Positions 25,588-36,500 of a stretch of DNA of 41,916 bases are shown in pieces. Below the pieces are notes generated by a model, which ran no database searches, was not told the DNA's origin, and worked only from the letters and a program-made list of their open reading frames with translations. Location of the stretch: positions 1 through 41,916 of the forward strand of contig JAGKWR010000015.1 in NCBI GenBank assembly GCA_021151765.1. The letters run 5' to 3'. Origin of the DNA: Alphaproteobacteria bacterium (GTDB lineage Bacteria; Pseudomonadota; Alphaproteobacteria; Rickettsiales; UBA1997). Position 1 is the first letter of the stretch. Every line of letters begins with the position of its first letter. A program made the position numbers and the translations under genes.

Positions 25588-27465
25588 TTAGACTCGCGGC
25601 AATACTACAGTTACAGAGGTGCCGACATTGACTTCACTATCGATTAAAACCGTGCCTTCGTGTAATTCAATAAAATACTTTGTCAGATATAAACCAATTC
25701 CTGTACCTGCAACTGCCAACGTGTTTTTAGCACGAAAGAATTTCTGACCAATATGCGATAAATCTTCTTTCGGAATTCCAATCCCTTGATCAACAACACG
25801 AATAATAACTTTTTTGTCGTTACATTTAGACAAAACTTTCACCACCGAATTGTCTTTAGAATATTTAATCGCGTTAGAAATTATGTTAGTAATTGAGTGA
25901 TCGAGTAATTTCTGATCACCATTAAAATCTTTGGGCAAATCGTCAATATTAAGCAATACCGAAATATTGCGTTGTGTAGCCAAATTAGAATTTTTCTCAA
26001 CTATCTCATTAACGAAAGATTTGAAGTCAAAAATATCACGCTCAATTTTAATATTATTTTGACCATTTTCCATCTTAGCCAAATTAAGCGTGCTGTGAAT
26101 CAAACCGTTCATTCTTTGAATACCACTTTTGATGCGTTCCAAAGATTTATCGACTGCCTCTTCTTTAACATTCAAACCGCGCAGCTTACGCACCAAAAGC
26201 TCACGCGTGCTGTCAATAATTTGCAGTGGAGTTTTGAATTCATGCGAAACCAAAGCAACAAATTCACTTTGCATTTTACGCATGTTTTTTTCTTGCTTGA
26301 GCGCCTCTTTTAATTGTTTGGTTTTCTCTAATAATTCATGGTTTGAAACCATCACACGCTCAACCGAATAAGAGCGATCAACTGCAATTGAGAATTGATC
26401 AGCGACAGTTTCGAGCAAATCAATTTCATCAACTAACCAATTTCTTTTGGTTGACTGATGAATGTAAATTCCGCCGTTAATTTGATCATTGAAAGATGTA
26501 GTGATGCTGATTTGAGAGTTGATATTGTATCGCTCACAGATCTGACGAATTTGGTTGAAATTGACGTCATTAACCACGTCATCGACAATAATCAGTGAAC
26601 TTTTTTTAGCTTTGTTTCCAACTTTTTTGTAAAAATAGTTTTGGAAATTTATGTAATCCGCCAACACTTTTTGATTTTCTGGATCGTTTAAATCTCTGAT
26701 CATTGGCGCAACATCAGAACTACAATTTTCTACAACGAAATTGGCCTTGCCACGGCGATAATCGTTAATCACACAACGATCTACTTTCAAATGCTGGCAC
26801 AACATTTTGGCAATTTCGCGAGCAATTTCGCCAATCGACAAATCTGATACGATCAAATAACCAACTTCTCGTAACAATCTTTCATTACGCAAAGCACGTT
26901 CTAGGTTTTTGAGTAAAACTACGTTGGAATTACTCTGATTCTCTGTTGTAGTAATATTCAACTCGAATTCTTCAAAAGTGAAAATCGCGTATAAATCTGG
27001 ATTAAAATTTGTTTGGGTAATTTCTGCTTTAATGCCTTTGTAAAAATCAGCAAGCGGCGCAAATACAATCTTCAACTTAACTTTTTTGCTTTCACCTTTG
27101 TGATCTTGTAAACTGACAATCACTGAAGATTGATGAAAATCTTTTACCGCCTTAATCAAACGAATATATTCGATTTGATCTTCCGAAGAATAATCAAAAT
27201 CAACATCGTTGAACAAAAAATCGTAACTTTTTCCGATTAAATTGGCTTCGCTAATACCAAAAATTTCGTAGAATTTTTCATTAGCAAAAATGATCGAAAA
27301 ATAGTTGGGATTATTTTCTTTAGCTTGGCAAATAATAGCAGCTTGCGAGTGTGCTCTGACGCGGTTTTTGAGGTTCTCGTTTATGATTTCGACAGGTTCT
27401 AAATTAATTTGAGCATCTTCAACAACGTTTGAAGAATTATCTTGAATAGAAACTTGATCAGACAT
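25588..27465 (-). CDS. Cytoplasmic PAS-GAF sensor histidine kinase
   Basis: 625 residues with no membrane helix. Residues about 35-165 are a PAS domain (FSIIFANEKFYEIFGISEAN, LIGKSYDFLF). Residues about 205-370 are GAF-like (IAREIAKMLCQHLKVDRCVI, then INGGIYIHQSTKRNW and LLETVADQFSIAVDRS). A coiled linker leads to the HisKA domain with the phospho-accepting histidine near residue 407 in VALVSHEFKTPLQIID. The ATPase domain has the N box (DHSITNIISNAIKYSKD), G1 VDQGIGIPKEDL, F box FFRAKNT and G2 GTGIGLYLTKYF. It should autophosphorylate and pass phosphate to a response regulator, none of which is encoded nearby. The porin-like gene follows after 21 bp. The signal sensed is unknown. Confidence 0.95.
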   Translation of the reverse strand: MSDQVSIQDNSSNVVEDAQINLEPVEIINENLKNRVRAHSQAAIICQAKENNPNYFSIIFANEKFYEIFGISEANLIGKSYDFLFNDVDFDYSSEDQIEYIRLIKAVKDFHQSSVIVSLQDHKGESKKVKLKIVFAPLADFYKGIKAEITQTNFNPDLYAIFTFEEFELNITTTENQSNSNVVLLKNLERALRNERLLREVGYLIVSDLSIGEIAREIAKMLCQHLKVDRCVINDYRRGKANFVVENCSSDVAPMIRDLNDPENQKVLADYINFQNYFYKKVGNKAKKSSLIIVDDVVNDVNFNQIRQICERYNINSQISITTSFNDQINGGIYIHQSTKRNWLVDEIDLLETVADQFSIAVDRSYSVERVMVSNHELLEKTKQLKEALKQEKNMRKMQSEFVALVSHEFKTPLQIIDSTRELLVRKLRGLNVKEEAVDKSLERIKSGIQRMNGLIHSTLNLAKMENGQNNIKIERDIFDFKSFVNEIVEKNSNLATQRNISVLLNIDDLPKDFNGDQKLLDHSITNIISNAIKYSKDNSVVKVLSKCNDKKVIIRVVDQGIGIPKEDLSHIGQKFFRAKNTLAVAGTGIGLYLTKYFIELHEGTVLIDSEVNVGTSVTVVLPRV

Positions 27466-27597
27466 GCAAAACTACGCGCGAATAAATTCATTGAAATGCA
27501 CCAAATAAAGGCGCTATTTCAATGGAATTTACTGATAAAAATTAATCAAATTATTTTTACAAAAATTAACAAAAAATTTCTAACTTATTCACTTTAT

Positions 27598-30500
27598 TTA
27601 TTGATAGTTACTCCGAACTAAATTCATTGCTCGTCCCAAAGCTGAAGCAACCGGTTTATAAACAGAACTAGAAGGTCGTATCTGAATTTGTTTTTCACGA
27701 TCATTTGTCTGTTCTTTTTCAGCTGAAATCTCGCTAACCAATTTAGATAAAATTTTCACATCCAATTGATTTGCATTATTAGCATCCAAAGCGTTGAAAC
27801 TTTCACCTTTGAAGTTTTTCACACTCATCGTTTCTACCGAAGAAAGTGAACTTAAAGTTGCAAAATCAACAAATTGATGAGAACCAGCTCGCTTAATTTT
27901 TAATGAGAATCCTTTGGCTTCATCATATTTTGATATTTCGAATTCTAGTTTTTTGCCCTCAAAATCAGTAGTTGCAAACTTTTCACCTTCTTTGAACTGA
28001 GAATACCAAGACAGCTTTTCTAAAGCTGAGTAGTATAATTTTTTCGAATCTTGCTGCCCCGGAGTTTTAATTTGAAGATCTGCGTAATCTTGAATTGCCG
28101 GTTGAAAACCTTTTTTCGCAACTTTCTCGATCGCTGTTTTTTTATCATTAGGATCAGCTTCCAGCTTCGCCAAATTATATTCCGCTTCTAGATTTCCTGA
28201 TTTGGCTGATTTAGTGAAATATTTCTTAGATATCTCTGCATCAGTAGGACGAATAGGATTATTATCAGGATCATCCACATTCTGCATAATACCTAATCTA
28301 CACATCTTACCCACAAAATTAGCATGAATTGCTGAACCAGCTATGGCCTTATAAATAATATGAGATTGTATTCCTGGCTTTTCAGTGAAGAGATTCGTGA
28401 GCGCAGCTTTTATTAAAGCTGGATTCCCAGCAGAATCATCACCCAAAAGATCATCAAAATTTCCACTGCTACTGCATTTAACATTAGAAGTTCCATCAAG
28501 CGACATTCCTGATTTTGATATAAACCTGATGCCTAAAATGTCTTTCGCGACTAGTTCTGGAGCTATATTTCCGAAATTAATTTCTTTGATACATTTAGTG
28601 ATAGCAGCTAATTCCATACCAACATTCAGAGATTCTTCAGCTTTCAATTCGTTAACTTTAGTTATTGCCTGCATTAACTTTACAAAAGATGGATCATCCA
28701 TTGAAGAGCTGATGATTTTGCCATTTTTGATTTCTGAAACTGTGCCACTTGATAATAATCTGAAACCATCTTTGCCGATGCCATCAAGCGTAATTTCATA
28801 TCCAAAGCTGGTTGACTTCACTTTGTAATCACCGCTCTTCAACTTCGAGCCACTAATATTCACTGAATAATTCGGCGTATTGGCCGCCTCAACTACTTTT
28901 GTGAAAATATCAATCACTTCAGTTCTACTTTGCGTAAACTCATAAATTTTCTTAGCACACCGTAAATCACCCAGATTTTTACCCATTGAATATAAGTTAA
29001 CTATGCGATCATGCGCTTCTTGCTTGGTAGTCGAAATTTCTGCACCACATCTTATCGTATTGGCCATCGCTTCGTAAAGTGCTGGATCATCTTTTTTAAC
29101 CAAAGGATCCTTACTTTCTAAGATCGATTTAGATTTTTTATAAATTTCTTCGGCAAATCTCATATCTGCTGTATCAAGAGCAATTTGCGACTGAATTCTC
29201 AGAACTTCCGGATTTAACGCACTAATAGATTTTAACTCTCTTACCGCTTCTGTTTTATTTTGTTCTAAACCTTCTCCATAAAACTTTTTGTAAGCTATCT
29301 TGGCTTTAGCAACTTCAACGCCTTTCTTTGCTGCTTCTTCTAAACATGATTGAGCAAAAGCCTCGTTTTTCGCAACCTCGCCGCTGCCTTTTTCATACAT
29401 CAACGACAAATGGTAAGCTGCTAAACCATTTCCTTGAGGTTTAAAAGTTAATTCATTTTGCGCATTAATAACAGCTCCTGATGCTTCTTGGAAACATTTT
29501 TGTGCTTTGGTGTGACTAACTTCGACTCCGACTCCACCCAAATAAAATTGACCAGCCAAATCTTTGAAACTGTCTATTTCTGAATTTGCAAAAACTTGAG
29601 CATTTTTGCCGACAAAATCTAAAAATATTTTTCTAAATTCCGTACTTTGCAAAGATAATACTGTGGGTTTTACCTCGTTTTTATTGTCTAATAATTTATT
29701 GACCAAATCTGTAACTTGCGGCGTTGTGTAAGGTTTAATTTTACTCAAATTATCAATCAGATCTTTTTTAACTTCTTCGATTTTACCTTCTTGAATTTGA
29801 TTGCGGGTAACTTGAGTTTTTTGTTTTTCTTGCTTGTGTAAAGTTTTAGCCTCTGCAGACATTTTTTCATTAAAAATACCTGCAATACTACGCATTGTAG
29901 TTTCAACAGTACTTAGCTCAACATCTTGCACCGTTTCTAATTTCGACTTTTGCTCCAAGCTTTGAATAACTTGCTTCAAACTTTTTGGAGTTATTTCGAA
30001 ACTTTCGTCTCCTGCTTCTGCTGATTTATTAAAAACAACACGACCAACTTCTGACTCTTTCCCATCTTTATCAAATTTCTTAACTACAATGCCTTTATAA
30101 GCTTCGAAAGAAACTTGATATTGAATTGAATCTTGCTTTGTGGTCAAACCGTTATGCCCAACAATTTCTAAAGCTTTTTTTAAGAATGCGCCGTTTTCTT
30201 TTTCTTTATCATTTCCACCAGACAAATTTTCTGCCAATTCTTTCGCAGCATAAATATTTCCTCTCGCAGCTTCTTGGGCGTATATTTCTTTTCTTAACTC
30301 TTCACCATTACCATTAACTATTGCATAACTGTTATGAAGCGCCTGACTTTCAGCTTTCAGAGCAGCAGCATCTTTTCCAATTTGACGATCTATTGCTCTA
30401 TTATCATAAAACACCGAAACAAAATGTTTTCGCAGTGAAGGATTAATTTGATGGATTGACTGAAATTCACGCTCAGTAATTTCTAGGTTTCTTACTTGAT

Positions 30501-33500
30501 GCTCGCCTTCTTCCTGATGAGCAAGACGATCAGCGTAGCTTTTGAGTAATTTTTTTACTTTATTATCTAAACCAGAATCTGCGTGAGTTGGATATTCTTC
30601 TCCTGCTTGCAACTTTCGCAGCCCCAAAAACGCATCAACAATGTCACCAGCTTTTTTGTTTTCCTCACTTTCAATTGGCATTATTTGTCTGATCTTGCCA
30701 ATCAAATAATCACGAGTTTCTTTAACACCAACCTCAACTTCACGTCTTTTTACTTCCGAGATAATGTCACTCACCGCTTTCGCAGTTTCGAAGCCGTCAA
30801 GTTCTGTCAATGTTTTGCCGGTTATTGAAGAATCAACACGTTTGATTAAGTGCTTAACATCACCATTATCATTTTTAAAACTGTCATCAACATAAAGCGT
30901 ATCATCAACGCGATAAGCGTTATATTTCTTTTTACCAATTTTTACAGTTTCATATCCCAAAACATCGACATCATCGGCTGCACCATTTCTGTCAATAAAT
31001 AATGGAGCAGCTCTTTCCGGGGCATTTAAGGCATTTGTAATATCACTTCTTAAAATTCCAGCACCTATTGCCGCAGCACTCCAACTCTTAAATGAACCAG
31101 CAACATCCTCTTGCGTTAATTTGTCTCTCGGCAATTCAAAACCTTTACCTTTCTCAACTTCAGTAAATACACCATCAGCATTGCGTTTGTATTGATGCAA
31201 AGTTGGATTGCCTTTAGAATCTAGCGTTTTGACGAAGTAATATTTTCTTTCATATTCTGGAGTTGGTTGATTTCCATCGGCAACTGCAATTGTATATGGA
31301 TATTCCTTATCAACCTCCATCGCTCTCAATCTGTCATCAAACAAAGCTTCAGCTTTTGTAACTTCCTCTCTAAAAGCAAGACCATCCATCAAGTTTCTGA
31401 TTTTCCAGAATTGATCTGCGTCGGCCACACCATTGTTACGGTTAGCTAGATCTATCGCAGGCAAAACATGATTATCATTGGCTCGATAAACTCTAACAAC
31501 ATCAATCATCTCACCATTTTCTTCATTAGTGATTGTAATCCGAGCATAATCACGCGCTTTCTTCTCTCCTGTATTATCTGCGTATATTTCCCTGATAATG
31601 TAACTACCCTCTGATTCTTTAGTAATCTCATAATCCTCACCTCTTCGATCACCAGCACTCTTAAATTTGTACCTAACATTTAGATCAGCAGGGTTTGCAC
31701 CATCAAGGTTTTGTAGTAGCCTCAAATCAGCTATAGACGGCACATCAGCTTCGTTTTCAAAAGCCTTCTTATTTCTCAAATTACCCAGAATTCCAGCTAC
31801 TGCTTCAAAATTTTGGTTATCTTGCTCTTCAGCGTTTAAACTGTAAGAACCCAAATCTACGCCAGAATTATTTCTATCAACAACACCTTCGATTCTTTTC
31901 TCAATTCTGGTAATTTTCTTGTTAGCTGGGTCACGTTCGTCAATGTTGATGAAGAAGTAAGGCTCAGTTTTTATAACATTACCTTGTGCATCAATCCGGC
32001 GTAAGCTGTATCTTTTTGTATGAAGAAGTGGTTGCGCCACAGTTTTTTCTTCAAACACCTGATATCTCTTCCTAATTTCATCTGCTTCTCCCGTATTCTG
32101 AACATGTTCTCCTCTAACGCCTCTTGCCGCACATTCAGTAATGATTGTTGCAATATCAACAAAATCAGCATCCTGCCCAACACGAGCAACATTTACCCGC
32201 TTTTCAACATTCAAAGGAGTTTGAGCATAGTTAACACCAGCCAATGTTGCGGCTCTGTCAGCTCCTACTCCTGTATAATAAGCACCAGCAGCAACACCAC
32301 CACCAACGGCAGCTGCACCACCAACACCAAGAGCAACACCAATGGCAACAGGACCAGCCGTAGCACCAATAAGTGCACGTTCCCAATAAGGTGTTCTTGC
32401 CACTGATTCGCTGAAAGAATCGAGAGTTTCCTTCATCGTCTCTTGAAGACGTGCCGAAGATCTCTGTAATTTTATGTTATTAAGTGCTGCAACATGATGT
32501 CTATCAAGTTTCTCTGGCAAAACTGAATCGCCGATTGCGATTAGATCTGATGAAACTCCCTCTTTGCTTAGTTTAAATCCAGCATCACTAACAACCACAG
32601 TGTATCCATTTATAGCTACATTTTTCTCAAGCGCCCATTGTAGATCATCCAAAACATCACCTTTTGCTTTGTAGTCAGCTTTCTGAGCAGCATCAATACC
32701 AATTCCCTTACGATAACATCTGATAACGTTGTTCAGCGCAGATTTATTGATAGTTGCAACAGCAGGAGAAGGTGGAGCAACAACAGCAGGAACAACAGAT
32801 GCTTCTCGGTAAAGACTCAAAGCCTCAGCAGGATTTGGAGCAACAGGATCAACATGAATTCCCATCTCCTTAAACACACCGGCAAGATTGCGTTTACGAG
32901 GATTAGAAGCATCATTACTAAAACCATCCACATTATGTTGAGCAAATTCTCGCAAAACTTTCTTAACTCCCTCAGGAGCTCCTTTGTAAATTGCTTCTAT
33001 ATTTTCTTTTGAAGCATCTGCGTCAGCATCAAGACCAAGAAAATCAACAGCAATTCGGCCCGCAAGTTCAGGATTATACTTATTAGTGACACCCTTTGCC
33101 AAACGCATGGCAATTCTGTTATCATCTGCTAAAGCAGCTTCAATGTTAACTATAAATTGCTTAGTCTCATCTTCTTCAAGCGCAATACCACCATTCGCAA
33201 CATCTACTATTCTTTGAACTTCTTTATTTCTTAGTTTACCGGACACCTCAAGAACATCTGAAAAACTTAACTTTTGATCAGCTCTATACATCACAGAAGA
33301 TGGACCACCACCAACATAATATTTCTCACCATCAAGCTCAAAAATTGTAGCCTGAACTCCACCTTCTTTTTTAACATCATGGTTGGCGAACATCATATTG
33401 CGACATTCGTTCACCAACTGCGCCATATTTTTTGAACCAGCAACTCGTTGAGGAAGAATGTTAGCAGTATCAGGATAATAAGGGCTAAGCAACCTATTTA

Positions 33501-36500
33501 ACTGATCCATATTATCCAAATCAACTTCTGCTGGGTTATAAGTGGTAGTATTAACAAAAATACCATCAGCATAATTGCACTCTTTCAGAGTAAGCTGATC
33601 AGCCTCATTTTTAGCAGTAATGAAGTATCTGTCTTTATTGTTTGCTGGATCAGATCGATCTACAACCTTAATCTGTGTATCACTTGGAATTTTAGCGACA
33701 ATATCAGCAAGAATTTCTCTCGGGCTTCTGAAAGACTGAAGTATTTTAGTTGCATCTAGAAAATCTGCAGGATCATTAACCACAACAAAACCATCACCAG
33801 CAGGGTTTGTCTTATTTAAAACGAGAGTTCCCTCAAGATTTTTTTCAATCTGGAATAATACTTGTGTACCAGTGATAATTTCAAAATTATTAGTATTTCT
33901 ATCTCTCTTTATGAAATACTCAGCACCATTATAGAAAAAACTAATCCTGTTATCATTTGCAGTATTGTTATTAGGAATTTGATCAAGTTTGTCTCTGATT
34001 ATTTGCTGTCTATCTGGTTCATCCCATCCATAACCTATATTTCTCAATCTTGTAAAGTTCTGACGCAGACGATCAAATTCTATTGCATCATCAACCGTAG
34101 CAGTAACAGCTCTTGAATTGGCATTACCTGAATCTCTCTTAGTAATCTTAACTTCACCATTTTCAAAATGAATACGGTAGGAAGCACCAGCATCTCCCTG
34201 TTTTTTTAAATCATACTTATCAACTTGTCCTTCAACCTTAGTTATTTTGTATTGTGGCCATCCATCTGCTGGAATTGCTCCTTCGCCCTCAATAGTAAAA
34301 GGATTTGTTATGCTAGAAAAATCTTCAAATAACTGTCTTTCATCACGTAAAGCTGGTACTGTTAGCGCTGGGACTATTGGTGTTATCCAAGTTCGAGCAC
34401 CAATTATGCCATATTGAACTGCAACTGCTTGTTCTTGCAGTAAGGCAAATTTGATTTGCAAAATAGTGCGTTTTTGATCAGCATCCTCAGCATCATAACC
34501 TTCAAGACTAGATCCAACTCTGAAATCTAAACCACCTTTAGTCACATGAAAACCACCAACACCGAACTGAACAGTTATCTCTTCACCATTAACTCTGATA
34601 ATTCCATCTGGCTTATCTAAAACCCTTCTCAGATTAGGAAGGATATCCTTACACTGTTCTAGTGCTTCTACATCATCTAGTTCCATATCATCAGGATCTA
34701 GTCCAATCCCACCTTCGTAATACCTAATCACCGAATCCAAAGCCGCACGACAACCGCCATTCATTGCTCCTTGGTAGCACACTAACGCCTGAGCATTATC
34801 CGGAACTAATGGCTCTTGATCTTCATTAATCCCCAGCTCATAAAATACACCTGCAAGGTTTTTTAACTCTGCTACTGGAGAATGAGAAAACACATCGACA
34901 CGATCTCGAGCAAATGCTTTTAAGGTATTTTCTAACGGATTACCAGCAGCAACCAAACCACCTACTACATCTCGATTTACACCTCGGAAAACATAAGGTT
35001 CTGCAGGAGTTCCTAAACCTCCAGTTATAGCATCAAAGCCCAAAAACTGGTTAGCGATCTTGATTGCGTCAACCTCACTTCTACCTGTGTTTATGATATT
35101 TGCAATTAACCCACTTTTTATTTTTGAATTCAAATCACCATGAACCCCGAACTGAAACTGCCTGTTTTTGATTTCGTTTAACTCTATTAACAATTCATGA
35201 ATATCAGGCTCTCTGCTTTCATCACCTATATTGTCTATTACTCTTAGAGTGTTTCCTTCATACCTGTACCATCTTCCACCAAAAGAGTGATATTGTTCCG
35301 TTCCAAAATCCCTTCTTACATGCATAGGATCTTGTTCAACTAAAGCAAAAATTTGCTGTTTTATCTCATCTGGTTGAACTTGTGGAAAAGCTGGATTACC
35401 AACCGCATATGTTTCAAATTCATTAAGAAAATCACGAAATGCAGCACGCACTTCAGGATCTACATTATCATAATCTATGACCCTAATTTCTATTGGTGCC
35501 ACATTTCCTGTTGACCTATTGTAGCTGTACTTAACTACATATCTGGTACCATCAGGATTTTCCTTAGCTTGATAATAAGAAACAAAACCATCATCCGAAG
35601 TTTTAGCTATCACATCCTCCGGTTGCATTAACCGACAAATATCATCAAATCTGGTTGGAATTTGAACAAGAATATCGCCTAACTGTGCAATATTATCAGC
35701 TTCTGGCTCTGAATACCCTGCATCACCAAAAAGAGCCCCTAAACCACTATCTCTGAATCTTATAGTATCTATAGATCTTCCATCAACGGCAAATTCAATT
35801 CTATAGACACTATCTCCTTTCACAATTTCCCAAACTTTAGGTCCAACACCACCAGTTTGAGTGATAGTCACTCTATCAGGATCAACACCAAATATGTATT
35901 CTCGATCATCTTCAAAACTAACTTGAGCTAACTTATCAAGGAAACCTTGCTTCAAGTTTCTAAAATTCATCACCAAGTTTTGTTTTTCCAAAACACCAGC
36001 AATATCAACAACTACTACACCATCTTCACCAATTCCTTCAGCAAGCGAAGCAGCATTTGCTTCATCTCTAGCCTGCTCAAAACCTTTCGGATTAAGATCA
36101 GAAAAAACCCCAAAAGCCCATTCGATAGGCTCAACAAAAGGATCTATTCTTACAGGACCTCGATTACCCAAAGAATCTGGCGCATCGTACTCTACTTTAA
36201 AAATCTCACCTGCATCATTGATAAAACAACCAACATTACCATTTCTATAGATAGTATTGGCAGCAATTTGGTCCCCCGGACTTGCATTGTACTGTCTTAA
36301 TATTGCTAACTTTGCATCTAAATCATCTATTGGGGTACCATCCTGAGTTACTGATACCCTCTCTCTAGAAAATTTTAACCTATCGGAACTAATTACATCA
36401 TCAGTATTTTTTAAAACCTTTATTGACCTTTCTCTAGTATCCACTCCATCCACATTCAAAGTCACATCTCTAGAAAAGAAGAGAGAAGTTGTTCTTCCAT

